Below, in pieces: positions 1-8,096 of a stretch of DNA of 40,222 bases. A program made the translations under genes and the position numbers. Location of the stretch: NCBI GenBank assembly GCA_944320975.1, contig CALUJM010000019.1, positions 1-40,222 on the forward strand. The letters run 5' to 3'. Below the pieces are notes generated by a model that saw only the letters and a list, made by a program, of their open reading frames with translations, did no database searches and was not told where the DNA came from. Within the stretch, counting starts at the first letter, position 1; each line of letters starts with the position of its first letter. Source of the stretch: an uncultured Atopobiaceae bacterium (GTDB lineage: Bacteria > Actinomycetota > Coriobacteriia > Coriobacteriales > Atopobiaceae).

Positions 1-25
1 CCACTCCCTGTCCTCCTGCGAGTAC

Positions 26-1663
26 ATGCGGACTCCAATCCGGACACGAAAGTGTCCAACTTTTTGTCCGTACCCCCTTCAGTGCTTTGGCATGCTGCTT
101 GCAAGCGTGGCCGGGCAGTTCGCGTTCCAGTACCTCGTCGACATAAAGATGGACGCGGAGGGCTTCCACGTGTTCCGTGATCTGCGCCTGCGTGTGGGCG
201 ATCGCCTGAAGGGCGCTCCCATGGGATACTTCTCGGAGCAGCGCCTTTCCGCCATCACCACCACGCTCACCACCACCGTCCACCAGCTTGAGGAGTTCAT
301 GACCATCTGCCTGACTGGCCTTTCGGGCGGTGTCGCCATGGCGGTAATCATGAGCCTGTTCTTCCTGGCCTTCGCGCCGCCGGTCGCCTTCGTCACCTTC
401 GCGGGCATCGCGGTGGGGCTTGTCGTTCTCGAGTGGTTGCGGCGGCGCTCGACGTCGGTCACGCGCGAGATAACCGCCGCCCAGGAGAATATGACTGATG
501 CGGTGATCGAATACGCTCGAGGGATGGCGGTTCTGCGCACGTTCGCCACGCCCGATGAGAGTCTTGCGGCGGTCAAGGCATCCTTCGAGCGCAAGCGGCA
601 GGCGGATTTCGAGCAGGAGCAGGCAGCGCAGGGCATCTTGAAGCTGTATGCGCTCGTGTTCAACCTTGCCAGTTGCGGTGTTCTGTTCGCGGCATGCGCA
701 CTCTGCCTTTCGGGGGCGCTCTCGCTTTCTTGGGCGCTTACGCTTCTGGTTGCCGCGTTCATCATCTACGGCGAACTGATCAGCGCGAACAACAGCGCGT
801 TTCTCACCAAGAAGATCGAAGGGGAGCTCGACCGCATCGACGAGGTGTGCGCGGTGCCCAAACAGGATACGACCGACAAGCCTCTCGCCACCGATGGGTT
901 TGACCTTGCGATGGAGCATGTCTCCTTCGGCTACGGAGACGGGCGGCGTGTCATCGACGGAGTGAGCCTGCGCATCCCCGAAGGCTCGACGTGCGCGCTC
1001 ATAGGGCCGAGCGGTTCGGGCAAGACCACGTTGGTGAACCTGCTTGCGCGCTTTTGGGACGTCGATGAGGGGCGCGTGACCATAGGCGGGGCTGACGTGC
1101 GGTCGGGTACGGCCGAAAGCCTGCTCGAGAACATCTCGATGGTGTTCCAGAACGTGTACCTGTTCAACGACACCGTGGAGAACAACATCCGGTTCGGCAA
1201 GCCCAGTGCGACACATGAGGAAGTGGTCGCGGCTGCGAAGCGGGCGCGCTGCCACGACTTCATCATGGAACTGCCCCAAGGCTATGACACGGTGCTCGAG
1301 GAAGGCGGGGCGAGCCTTTCGGGCGGCGAGCGGCAGCGCGTCTCCATCGCGCGCGCCATCATGAAGGACGCGCCCGTCGTCATTCTGGACGAGGCGACAA
1401 GCTCGGTCGACCCGGAGAACGAGCACCTGCTCATGGCGGCGATCGCGGAGCTCACGCGCGGTAAGACCCTCGTCACCATCGCCCATCGGCTGAACACGGT
1501 GCGCGACGCCGACCAGATCATCGTCGTGGACGGCGGGAGGATCGTCCAACACGGCACGCACGAGGAGCTCATGCGCGAGCAGGGGATCTACCGCCGCTTC
1601 ATCGAGGTGCGCCGCGAGGCGGCTGGTTGGCAGTTGGGAGGAACCTCTCATGGCACGGCATGA
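26..1663 (+). CDS. ABC exporter half-transporter (TMD-NBD), 5'-truncated
   Basis: ATP-driven membrane transporter with a transmembrane domain fused to a nucleotide-binding domain. The NBD is complete: Walker A GPSGSGKTT near residue 329, signature LSGGERQR near 431, Walker B VVILDEATSS near 452 and the H-loop AHR near 487. The N-terminus is odd. The first ~25 residues are basic and Cys/Pro-rich and do not look like a membrane segment. Aligned by eye to the intact 577-aa homologue at 13162-14895, about 45 residues covering TM1 are missing. The reading frame is open to the left edge, so the true start may lie outside, or the 5' end was replaced by other DNA (hairpin GGACAC-GAAA-GTGTCC at 42-57). 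An in-frame ATG at 92 is another possible start. It overlaps the next gene, a metalloregulator, by 14 nt, which points to metal or metallophore transport. Substrate and function are inferred; the fold is clear. Confidence 0.8.
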   Translation: MRTPIRTRKCPTFCPYPLQCFGMLLASVAGQFAFQYLVDIKMDAEGFHVFRDLRLRVGDRLKGAPMGYFSEQRLSAITTTLTTTVHQLEEFMTICLTGLSGGVAMAVIMSLFFLAFAPPVAFVTFAGIAVGLVVLEWLRRRSTSVTREITAAQENMTDAVIEYARGMAVLRTFATPDESLAAVKASFERKRQADFEQEQAAQGILKLYALVFNLASCGVLFAACALCLSGALSLSWALTLLVAAFIIYGELISANNSAFLTKKIEGELDRIDEVCAVPKQDTTDKPLATDGFDLAMEHVSFGYGDGRRVIDGVSLRIPEGSTCALIGPSGSGKTTLVNLLARFWDVDEGRVTIGGADVRSGTAESLLENISMVFQNVYLFNDTVENNIRFGKPSATHEEVVAAAKRARCHDFIMELPQGYDTVLEEGGASLSGGERQRVSIARAIMKDAPVVILDEATSSVDPENEHLLMAAIAELTRGKTLVTIAHRLNTVRDADQIIVVDGGRIVQHGTHEELMREQGIYRRFIEVRREAAGWQLGGTSHGTA

Positions 1664-2015
1664 TTCGCAAGAGGACTACCTCGAGGCCATCCTCGTGATC
1701 CGCCGCCTGCGCGGGTCGTGCCGCAACGTCGACATCGCCGAGCGCCTCGCGCGCTCCAAGCCGAGCGTGACGAAGGCGCTCTCGAACCTCGCCGCGGCCG
1801 GCCTCGTCCGGATGTCCGGGCACGACGTGCTCCTCACCGAGGAGGGCGAGCGCGCCGCGTCGGCGACGCTCGAGCGCCACCGCTTCTTCGAGCGGCTGCT
1901 CGTCGACGCCGGCGTCGACGCCCGGACCGCCTCGGCGGAGGCGTGCCGCATGGAGCACTGCCTCTCCGAGGACTCGTTCCGCAAGCTCTCAGAGCGCCTG
2001 GCGCCAGAGGGCTGA
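1650..2015 (+). CDS. DtxR/MntR-family metal-dependent transcriptional regulator (copy 1)
   Basis: A 121-aa winged-helix regulator with the DtxR-family N-terminal HTH (SQEDYLEAI...DIAERLARSKPSVTKAL) and the dimerization/metal-binding domain, without a C-terminal SH3-like domain. Candidate metal ligands are visible: D and E in EDYLE, as in MntR; H in ERHRFFERLL; and EACRMEH, which has the Cys-x-x-Glu-His spacing of DtxR/IdeR. The set is thus a hybrid of the manganese-type and iron-type sites, so the cognate metal cannot be called. The start ATG sits 6 nt after GGGAGGAA and inside the end of the ABC gene, implying translational coupling. It is about 85% identical by eye to the protein at 15018-15392, which also follows an ABC half-transporter. 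Likely role: metal-responsive repression of the adjacent transporter. Confidence 0.88.
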   Translation: MARHDSQEDYLEAILVIRRLRGSCRNVDIAERLARSKPSVTKALSNLAAAGLVRMSGHDVLLTEEGERAASATLERHRFFERLLVDAGVDARTASAEACRMEHCLSEDSFRKLSERLAPEG

Positions 2016-2110
2016 GCAACATGGGCGAGCGAGTCTCCCAACGGGTGGTTTTCAGGGCGGCTCTTTTTCCGGGCGGAGCTGGCAACATTTCAAATGGGAT
2101 GAAGAACCCC

Positions 2111-2161
2111 GGTGGGAGGGGCCGCCCAGACGATCAATCCCCACGGACGGCCCCTCCCACC
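2111..2161. repeat. GC-rich palindromic hairpin, family copy 1
   Basis: Arms GGTGGGAGGGGCCGCCC (2111-2127) and GGACGGCCCCTCCCACC (2145-2161) pair at 16 of 17 positions around a 17-nt loop ending in ATCCCCAC. Related hairpins with a shared loop end (GTCCCCAC) lie at 2340-2393 and 30938-30975. No T-tract follows, so it may be a dispersed REP-like element or a factor-dependent terminator. Confidence 0.7.
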
Positions 2162-2216
2162 AGCCAATCATACCGCGGGCGCCGCGGGTGCTCCGCTCCC
2201 TCACCCCGCACGGGAG

Positions 2217-2297
2217 GCGAGCGCCCGCACGGAGCTGATGGCGGCGGGCGGCCTCTACGCCCGCCTCGTCCGCAACCAGGCCGAGAGCCTCGCTGGA
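2217..2297 (+). pseudogene. Remnant of an ABC transporter ATPase C-terminus
   Basis: The in-frame peptide ELMAAGGLYARLVRNQAESL is the typical extreme C-terminus of an ABC exporter NBD (THAELMAAGGLYARL... in relatives). The same tail, with IQ for NQ, occurs at 19831-19890. No Walker or signature motif precedes it here, and the frame runs on into hairpin sequence. It is a dead fragment, probably what is left of a second half-transporter next to the truncated exporter at the window start. Confidence 0.6.
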
Positions 2298-2339
2298 GCA
2301 TCGGTGGCATGGAGGGCCGCTGAGGCCGGCGGACCGAAC

Positions 2340-2393
2340 GGTGGGCGGGGCCGCCCAAAAGACAGTCCCCACGGGCGGCCCTCGCGCCGCCAC
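2340..2393. repeat. GC-rich palindromic hairpin, family copy 2
   Basis: Core stem GGCCGCCC (2349-2356) with GGGCGGCC (2373-2380), with a loop ending in AGTCCCCAC. Outer arms GGTGGGCG and CGCCGCCACC can extend the stem imperfectly. It belongs with the hairpins at 2111-2161 and 30938-30975. Confidence 0.65.
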
Positions 2394-2424
2394 CCCGCCG
2401 ACGACGGGGAGCGATGACGAACAG

Positions 2425-2452
2425 GCCCCCGCGCGCCGTCGCGCGCGGGGGC
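2425..2452 (+). terminator. Rho-independent-like terminator
   Basis: Arms GCCCCCGCGCG (2425-2435) and CGCGCGGGGGC (2442-2452) form a perfect 11-bp stem with a 6-nt loop, followed by TTTCCTGT. The T-tract orientation fits transcripts from the left. It could also stop the convergent exporter gene that ends at 2517. Confidence 0.6.
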
Positions 2453-2516
2453 TTTCCTGTGCCGTGGCGGACCGGGCGCCGTGGGGATTTCTGCCGCGCC
2501 CGGTCCATGTTTCCGC

Positions 2517-4043
2517 CTACCGCCTCCGGTCGACCTTGCGGGGCAGGAGGACGGAGGCCGCCGCGCCGAGGGCGGCGACGGCGGCCGCGGACGCCGTCGC
2601 CCCGGGCGCGCTGGGGCTGCCCGCGGCGCACATCGTCCCGACCACTGCCGAGGAGACGGTGCCGCCGAAGCCGCGGAAGAACATGGCGAGCGAGGTGGCC
2701 CGACCCATGTCGGCGGGCGAGGAGCCCAGCTGGGCGGCGAGGTTGGCCGTGGGCATGCCGATCCCGACGCCGAGCCCAAGGGCGGCGACGCACGCCTCGA
2801 GGGCGACGAGGGCCCCGCTCTGGGCGGTGACGGCGATGCCCGCCGCGCCCGCCGCGATGACGGCGAAGCCGGAGAGCGAGTTCGCGCGGAGCCTGCCGTG
2901 CGCGCGGAAGAGCGCCCCGGCGGCGTTGCTGCCCGCCATGAGGGCGAGCGTCATGGGGACGAGCGCCATGCCCGCCTGCGCGTCCCCCAGGCCGAGCTCC
3001 CCCTGGGCGAAGCCGGGCAGGAACGTGACCACGGCCATGAGCGCGAACTGCACGGCGAAGCCCGAGGCGAGCCCGGCGAGCACGGTGCGGTTCGCCATGA
3101 CGCGCACGGGGACGACGGCGCCCTCGCGCCGCCGCTCGACGGCGACGAGGGCCGCGCCCGCGGCGACGGAGAGGGCGATCAGCGCGACGAACGGCGCGGA
3201 CCCGAGCGCGAAGACGGTTCCCGAGAGCGCGAAGGCGAGCGTCAGCGGGGTGACCGCCGCCGCCGCGGCCGCGGCGCCGAGGGCGTCGAAGCGGCCCGGG
3301 CGGCATCCGAGCCCGGCGGGGAGGTGCCGCGCGACGAGGACGAGCGCCACGGCGCCGACGGGCACGTTCACGAGGAAGATCCAGTGCCACGACGCGGCCT
3401 GCACGATGGCGCCGCCCAGGAGCGGGCCGGCGATGCTCGCGAGCCCGTACATGGCGGAGGCCGCGCCGAGGTAGGCGCCGCGCTCGCGCGGCTCGAAGAG
3501 GTCGGCGGCCGCGATGAAGACGCCCGCCTCCAGGATGCCGCCCCCGATGCCCTCGACGCCGCGCCAGAGGGCGAGGAGGCCGATCGAGGGGGAGGCGGCG
3601 CAGCCGACCGACGCCGCGGCGAAGAGGCCGATCCCCGCAGCGTACATGCGGCGGTGCCCGAACTTCGCGACGAGCCCTCCCGCGAGCAGGGCCGTCACCG
3701 TGCAGGTGAGCAGGTAGGCTGTGAGCGGCCAGGCGTAGCCGGCCGAGGAGCCGAGGCCCGCGGCGATGGCGGGCATGGCGGTCGCGACGACCGTGGAGTC
3801 GAGCGCCGCGACGAAGAGGGCGAGCATGAGGCCGGCGAGCAGGGCGCGGGCAGGCTTCGGCCGCACCTCTGCGTCGGCGCCCCGCCCGCGCCCGGCCTCT
3901 GCCGCCTCGAGTCCGCGCCCCCGCGCCTCCGCGGGGCTTACCTGCGTCCCCGCGGCGACGCCGCCCGCCCGCAGGTTCTCGCGACCGGCGCGGGCATTTC
4001 GGCCCCGCGCCAGCGCCTCGCTTCTCAGCTGTCGTACGTTCAT
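2517..4043 (-). CDS. MFS transporter, DHA2 (14-TM) drug:H+ antiporter type
   Basis: A 508-aa integral membrane protein. An unusual Arg/Ala-rich cytoplasmic N-terminal stretch of ~65 residues precedes TM1. The MFS motifs are visible: motif D1 around LDSTVVATAMPAI (~80-92), motif A-like GHRRMYAAG (~128-136) and motif C around GLASIAGPLLGGAI (~200-213). Length and helix number fit the DHA2/EmrB-QacA class, which exports cationic drugs, dyes or bile-type compounds using the proton gradient; the substrate is unknown. The start ATG has AAGGA six nt upstream. It lies downstream of the PadR gene on the same strand, with a 105-nt gap that contains an operator-like dyad at 4075-4097. Likely a PadR-controlled efflux pump. 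Confidence 0.9.
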   Translation of the reverse strand: MNVRQLRSEALARGRNARAGRENLRAGGVAAGTQVSPAEARGRGLEAAEAGRGRGADAEVRPKPARALLAGLMLALFVAALDSTVVATAMPAIAAGLGSSAGYAWPLTAYLLTCTVTALLAGGLVAKFGHRRMYAAGIGLFAAASVGCAASPSIGLLALWRGVEGIGGGILEAGVFIAAADLFEPRERGAYLGAASAMYGLASIAGPLLGGAIVQAASWHWIFLVNVPVGAVALVLVARHLPAGLGCRPGRFDALGAAAAAAAVTPLTLAFALSGTVFALGSAPFVALIALSVAAGAALVAVERRREGAVVPVRVMANRTVLAGLASGFAVQFALMAVVTFLPGFAQGELGLGDAQAGMALVPMTLALMAGSNAAGALFRAHGRLRANSLSGFAVIAAGAAGIAVTAQSGALVALEACVAALGLGVGIGMPTANLAAQLGSSPADMGRATSLAMFFRGFGGTVSSAVVGTMCAAGSPSAPGATASAAAVAALGAAASVLLPRKVDRRR

Positions 4044-4074
4044 CCTGTTCCTTCCTCTCGAATACTATCTATAA

Positions 4075-4097
4075 AACTACTATCACTAATAGTAGTT
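4075..4097. promoter_or_regulatory. Operator-like dyad upstream of the MFS gene (PadR box)
   Basis: Inverted repeat AACTACTAT / ATAGTAGTT with a 5-nt centre (CACTA), 32 nt before the MFS start. It shares the ACTATCACT.ATAGT core with the palindrome upstream of the padR-type gene at 4878-4904, so both are probably bound by the same PadR protein. Confidence 0.75.
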
Positions 4098-4148
4098 GGC
4101 CAAAAGAAAAGCCGGCGATGCCGGCTCGGGCGGGCGATGGCCGCGCGG

Positions 4149-4853
4149 TCAGCGGGGCTCGTCCCGCTGGTGCGGTGCGTCCGCCGCGTTCGCGTGCCGC
4201 CGCTCGTAGGCGGCGCGCCACGCCTCCCAGTCGAAGGTGGGCACCGAGGCGCCGCGGTCGGCGGCGAGCGTATCGCCGGGCCCGTCGGGCGCCATGCCCG
4301 CCGCCCAGCCGCGCAGCTCAGCCGGCACGCCGGGGCGGTAGAAGTCGCGCTCGAAGCGGTCGAGCCAGTCGACGGCCAGGGCGTAGGTCGCCGCGCGCAG
4401 CTCCAGGTTGGCCCGGGCCTCCAGGCGCGGGACCTCGGGCGCGTAGGCGGCCAGGCGCTCGGCCTGCTCGCGGTAGCGCTCGCGGATGGTGGCGAGGAGG
4501 GCGCGACCGCTCCTCTCGTCGGTCACGTAGAGGTTGGCGATGACGGGGGTGAAGTCGAAGTCCACGCGCGCCGGGGTCTCGGCGACCTTCCTCATGAGCT
4601 CGTCGAATCGCTCGCGGCCCGCGTCGGTGATAGTGTAGACGGTCTTCTCGGGGGCGTTGCCCTCGCGCACGGCCGCCCCCTCGACGCAGCCCGCCTCGCA
4701 GAGCTTGATGAGGTTGCGGTAGATGGAGGGCGTGCTCACGCGCACCCACTTGCGCAGGGCGCGGGCGTCCATGAGCTTGTCCATGTCGTAGGCGCTCATG
4801 GGCGCCTCCTTGAGCGCCCCCAGGATCATGAGGTCGATGCTCGGCGTGGCCAC
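4149..4853 (-). CDS. PadR-family transcriptional regulator
   Basis: A 234-aa PadR-type repressor. The N-terminal winged helix (residues ~5-85) shows the family pattern: LMILGALKEAPMSAYDMDKLM, then STPSIYRNLIKLCEAG and EKTVYTITDAGRERFDEL. A C-terminal helical dimerization domain of the Vir_act_alpha_C type (~95-180) follows, then a charged tail. The start is GTG with AGGAGG five nt upstream. Known relatives such as LmrR and PadR repress efflux or detoxification genes and release DNA on ligand binding. Here the gene directly precedes a DHA2 exporter, and near-identical dyads lie before both genes, supporting autoregulation plus control of the pump. The inducer is unknown. Confidence 0.9.
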   Translation of the reverse strand: MATPSIDLMILGALKEAPMSAYDMDKLMDARALRKWVRVSTPSIYRNLIKLCEAGCVEGAAVREGNAPEKTVYTITDAGRERFDELMRKVAETPARVDFDFTPVIANLYVTDERSGRALLATIRERYREQAERLAAYAPEVPRLEARANLELRAATYALAVDWLDRFERDFYRPGVPAELRGWAAGMAPDGPGDTLAADRGASVPTFDWEAWRAAYERRHANAADAPHQRDEPR

Positions 4854-4877
4854 GGGGCCTCCTCTCGTTGCGATAGG

Positions 4878-4904
4878 GAGAATACTATCACTGATAGTAT
4901 TCTC
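4878..4904. promoter_or_regulatory. Perfect palindrome upstream of the PadR gene
   Basis: GAGAATACTATCA-C-TGATAGTATTCTC: 13-bp arms around one base, 25 nt before the GTG start. It is markedly AT-rich against its surroundings and matches the 4075-4097 dyad. Probable PadR autoregulatory operator overlapping the promoter. Confidence 0.8.
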
Positions 4905-5054
4905 TTGGCAAGTCGTCGCCGCTCGGGGCGCGGCCCCGCCGCTCCTCCCCGAAGCCCGTCCGGCACCGCGGGCGGCACGTCAGCTTCACGACGAGCGGTA
5001 GGGGCGCAGGTGGAGCACGCCTGCGATGGTGCGCGCCCACCTGTGCCACGTGCG

Positions 5055-5543
5055 CTAGGAGCATTTAAAAATGTACTCAGTGATAACCCTATAAAAACAA
5101 TATGCGACCCAAACCGCCCAGGTTATTTCCCACCTGCCCGTTATTGCAGAAATCAATACATATAGAGCAGCAACAGTGGCCGCGATGATCCAGTTTGCCA
5201 GTCTCTTCTTCCTGCTTATTTCATCAGTCGATACTTTCACGACATCAGACAACAAACTCTCGTATTCGTGATCAACGCTCTCTTCTATCCGCTCGCCCTT
5301 GAATAACTCCGCTATGGTAATCCCCAAGGATTCGGCCAATGGCTCAACAAGGGATACGTCTGGAAATCCGACGCCACGCTCCCATTTTGAAATAGCCGCA
5401 CTTGACACGCCTAATTCATTCGCCAAGTCCCGCTGAGTACGATTCTGCTCTTTTCTGATGGCAGCAATTAGGCTGCCGGTCTTTTGAGTGTTCAAGATTG
5501 CGCCCGCCTTCTTTCGCCCGCTTTCTGCCTTCGTGTATAGCAT
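5055..5543 (-). CDS. XRE-family regulator with C-terminal membrane segment
   Basis: A 162-aa protein. The Cro/C1-type HTH (residues ~24-80) contains RKEQNRTQRDLANELGVSSAAISKWERG; a linker follows, then hydrophobic helices (~120-155: NWIIAATVAALYVLIS and WAVWVAYCFYRV). An HTH tethered to the membrane is a common small regulator type in gut Firmicutes and Actinomycetota. The start is ambiguous: ATG at 5543 with GAGGG 12 nt upstream, or an internal TTG at 5495 giving MNTQKTGSL..., where most relatives begin. Base composition is clearly lower in GC than the flanking genes, which suggests recent acquisition. No partner gene is adjacent, and its targets are unknown. Confidence 0.8.
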   Translation of the reverse strand: MLYTKAESGRKKAGAILNTQKTGSLIAAIRKEQNRTQRDLANELGVSSAAISKWERGVGFPDVSLVEPLAESLGITIAELFKGERIEESVDHEYESLLSDVVKVSTDEISRKKRLANWIIAATVAALYVLISAITGRWEITWAVWVAYCFYRVITEYIFKCS

Positions 5544-5695
5544 CGTAAAAACGCCGCCCTCAAGGAACGCTCCGTTGAACCGCTAAACGCTACATAGTCC
5601 CTTAAGCAAACAATCTCCCTCACACACGCTCGATCGCCTTTTTGCCATAGCGGGCCGGGCGCCGCGGGGATTGTCGGCTGGACCCGCGCGTCGCC

Positions 5696-6193
5696 TCAGA
5701 GCGGGAGGGAGGCAACCATGGCGGCCGACGCGGCGGACACGGCGATCCCGATCGCCTCCCCCGCCAGGAAGCCCAGCCAGTGGGGGCGGACGTCGAGGTA
5801 GGCGTCCTCGAGGTCCTCGGTCCCGGGGATCCTCACGCCGCGCCCCCAGCAGAACCAGAGGGTGTCGAGCACGAGGGCGTCCCAGAGGTTGACGACGGAC
5901 CACAGCGCGAAGCACCAGCCGAGCGCGCCGGCGAAGTCCCGCGCGCCGGACGCCAGCGCCACGGCGGCCAGCAGGGCCGTGAGCGCGAGCGCGACGGAGA
6001 CCTTCCTGGCGGCGGTGCGCCTGAGCTCGGGGATCCTGCCGGCATACTCGGGGAGCGCCCTCAGGCGCTCGCGGACCGCGGGCGGGAAGTCCTGGTACCA
6101 GAACATGGGGTCGCGCCTGAGCGACGCCCATACGGCGGCGGAGAACAGCAGGCAGGCCACCGCGGCCTCAGCGGCGAAGAGGGCGGGCGACAT
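5696..6193 (-). CDS. Four-helix integral membrane protein of unknown function
   Basis: A 165-aa protein with four predicted hydrophobic segments (~3-24, ~68-85, ~88-110, ~140-162) and a soluble loop after TM1 containing FWYQDFPPAVRERLRALPEY. It resembles uncharacterised small membrane proteins often paired with TetR regulators; I recognise no enzymatic motif. The start ATG lies 3 nt after the stop of the TetR gene, with GAGGGGG upstream, so the two form a tight operon and the TetR protein probably controls it. A role in envelope stress or small-molecule resistance would be a guess. Confidence 0.75.
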   Translation of the reverse strand: MSPALFAAEAAVACLLFSAAVWASLRRDPMFWYQDFPPAVRERLRALPEYAGRIPELRRTAARKVSVALALTALLAAVALASGARDFAGALGWCFALWSVVNLWDALVLDTLWFCWGRGVRIPGTEDLEDAYLDVRPHWLGFLAGEAIGIAVSAASAAMVASLPL

Positions 6194-6196
6194 CGC

Positions 6197-6787
6197 TCAC
6201 CCCCTCCCGAACAGGTAGTCGAGGAGCTGCTCGCGCATGAGGGCGAGGTTCTCCGCGAGGGCGTCCGCGTGCAGGCGCGTCCGGTTCTCCCAGGCGAGCG
6301 CCATCACCTTCATCATGTTCGCCGCGACGTGGGGGTCGACGCCCTCGCGCATCCCCCTCAGGCGCGAGGCGATCGCCGCGAAGACCGCCTCGTCGGTCGC
6401 GGGGTCGAGCACGGACCTCCCGGGCAGCTTCCCGGCGAGCCACGCCATGTCCTCCGGGGAGACCTCGCCGAGGACGCTCTCGCCGCCGTCGAAGGAGAAG
6501 CGCCCGAGGAGCGCGGCGACCTCGCCTCGGCCGAGCCCGCCCCGCTCGCGGGCGAGGCCGTCGATGGCCCGCCACATTGCGGCCTTGCCGTGCGTTATGC
6601 AGGCGAGCGCGAACGCCTCCTTGGTCGGGTAGAGGCGGTAGAGCGTCCGCTTGCCGACGCCGACCCGACGCACCGCCTCCTCGACGGTCATCTTCCGCAC
6701 GCCCTTCTCCCGGATGAGGGCGAGCCCGGCCTCGAGGAGGGCCTCCTCGGTCGGGTCGAGCGGCTGCGGCGGTATGGCTGCGGGCAT
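6197..6787 (-). CDS. TetR/AcrR-family transcriptional regulator
   Basis: A 196-aa repressor. The N-terminal TetR HTH (residues ~12-58) is clear: ALLEAGLALIREKGVRKMTV...VGVGKRTLYRLYPTKEAFA. A helical ligand-binding domain without strong landmarks follows. I place the start at ATG 6787 because GGAGG lies 4 nt before it; a TTG at 6802 would add five residues and overlap the operator. Upstream is the dyad GTCCAAC-N12-GTTGGAC (6797-6822), a likely autoregulatory site. It is co-transcribed with the membrane protein gene at 5696-6193, its probable target. The inducer is unknown. Confidence 0.87.
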   Translation of the reverse strand: MPAAIPPQPLDPTEEALLEAGLALIREKGVRKMTVEEAVRRVGVGKRTLYRLYPTKEAFALACITHGKAAMWRAIDGLARERGGLGRGEVAALLGRFSFDGGESVLGEVSPEDMAWLAGKLPGRSVLDPATDEAVFAAIASRLRGMREGVDPHVAANMMKVMALAWENRTRLHADALAENLALMREQLLDYLFGRG

Positions 6788-6796
6788 GGCGCCTCC

Positions 6797-6822
6797 GTCC
6801 AACGTGGTCCTACGGGTTGGAC
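6797..6822. promoter_or_regulatory. Operator-like dyad before the TetR gene
   Basis: GTCCAAC (6797-6803) and GTTGGAC (6816-6822) are perfect 7-bp inverted arms with a 12-nt spacer, placed 10 nt upstream of the ATG at 6787. Spacing and position fit a TetR dimer site. Confidence 0.6.
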
Positions 6823-7130
6823 GCTAACAGGTCGTGGAGTCCTGTCAAGAGGGAGAGTTCCTTCGTCGCGAAGCACATCGCCTTCATCGCCGGCGTGCGC
6901 ATCCTCTGTTCTTCACTTGAGGCTCGACGAAAAATGGAGCCGCAGCGCTCGAGGGCGGTCATGGCATGAACCCCGCAGCGGAATGCTGCGACGAAGCCGC
7001 TCCGTTCGAGCGCGGTGCCATCCTGCGGGATCCAGGCCAAACGCTGTCTTCTTGTCGGATACCGTATCGTATTTGAAGCGAGGGGATCATCAACGCGCCA
7101 TCGGGCGCGCTCCGCCGACGTCCTCGCTCT
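6823..7130. other. Intergenic stretch without a supported gene
   Basis: Open frames here are short and composition-like. The only structure seen is a pair of imperfect related segments, GAGCGCTGCGGCTCC-like on the minus strand near 6935-6955 and again near 6995-7015, separated by ~60 bp. No promoter, RNA or conserved domain was recognised. Confidence 0.4.
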
Positions 7131-8096
7131 TCACGGCCGACGAGCGAGAGTGTTTCGGTACTCGCTTGGAAGCATGCCCGTTTCGCGCTGAAAGATTGTC
7201 GAGAAGCGGCCCGAGCAGGTGTAGCCGACCGCCCGTGCAACCTGGGCGATCGTGAGGTCGGGCTGCCGCAGGAGCGATTCGGCCATGCTCACGCGGCGTC
7301 GCTGCATGTATGCGGTGAAGGTCGACCCCGTCTCGATCCGGAAGCTCTCCTTGAACTTGGTGGGGCTCATGCACGCCGCGCGGGCGAGGTCGGGAACGAG
7401 CAGGTTGCCCGCGGCGTGGTCGTCGATGTAGGAGATGACGGCGCGGATCCGTCTGGCATCCTCTTCGGAAAGCCGCGCGCAAGGTTCCCGGTGGGAAGCG
7501 CGGGTTCTCTCAACGAGCAGCCCGAGCGCCTCGAGGACCTTCCCTTCGTAGAACAGCTGGCTCTTGCTCTCGTCGCCCGGATGCGGGTAGAGGCTTGCGA
7601 GCAGGGCCCTCATCTCCGGGAACGCATGCATGTCGTTCACGGAGAGAAACGCGTCGCGCACGTTTTCGAACTGCCCCTCGTATTCAGACTCCAGGTATTC
7701 GGCCGACATGCGGGGCGTGACCTCGATTCCTATGGCGCGGATGGGAACGCCGCCGTGGACGAGCCCGCGCCAGCCGCCTTTGTCGCTGCAGAACCCCCAG
7801 AGCGCCTTTGAGCGCAGTTTCCGATACGGGGTGAGCTCCTCACCCGAAATGGATTCGTACCAAGTGATTGAAAGGTACTCCGGCAGCCTGAACTCGAGCA
7901 GCGCGTCTTTCTCGAGCGTGAAGTCGTGGATGGCGATGTTCCATCGGTCGCTCGGCGCGCAAAGATGGTAATACCCATGGGCGAATCCGCCCGAAGAGGC
8001 GTACGACTTCCACAGCGGGCCGAACCCTGCGGGGCGAGGCGTTTCTTCGAATCCCGACTGCTCTATCGTCGAGGCGTGGATGCCGCCGTCCTCCAT
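7131..8096 (-). CDS. AraC-family regulator divergent from the ECF/ABC operon
   Basis: A 321-aa protein with an N-terminal sensor domain (~1-200) and a C-terminal double HTH of the AraC/XylS type (~215-318): DLARAACMSPTKFKESFRIETG for the first HTH and TIAQVARAVGYTCSGRFSTIFQRETGMLPSEYR for the second. The sensor half resembles those of siderophore-type regulators such as PchR/YbtA (my recollection of the family; low certainty). ATG 8096 is preceded by AAGGGA. It is transcribed away from the S-component gene, with 208 nt between the starts. The arrangement suggests a ligand-responsive activator of the transporter operon at 8305-14895, perhaps sensing the transported metallophore. Confidence 0.88.
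   Translation of the reverse strand: MEDGGIHASTIEQSGFEETPRPAGFGPLWKSYASSGGFAHGYYHLCAPSDRWNIAIHDFTLEKDALLEFRLPEYLSITWYESISGEELTPYRKLRSKALWGFCSDKGGWRGLVHGGVPIRAIGIEVTPRMSAEYLESEYEGQFENVRDAFLSVNDMHAFPEMRALLASLYPHPGDESKSQLFYEGKVLEALGLLVERTRASHREPCARLSEEDARRIRAVISYIDDHAAGNLLVPDLARAACMSPTKFKESFRIETGSTFTAYMQRRRVSMAESLLRQPDLTIAQVARAVGYTCSGRFSTIFQRETGMLPSEYRNTLARRP

Noticed and set aside
2481..5165. Very long plus-strand frame of 894 codons
   Set aside because: It is antisense to the MFS and PadR genes, Arg/Gly-rich and without any domain; high GC makes such frames common.
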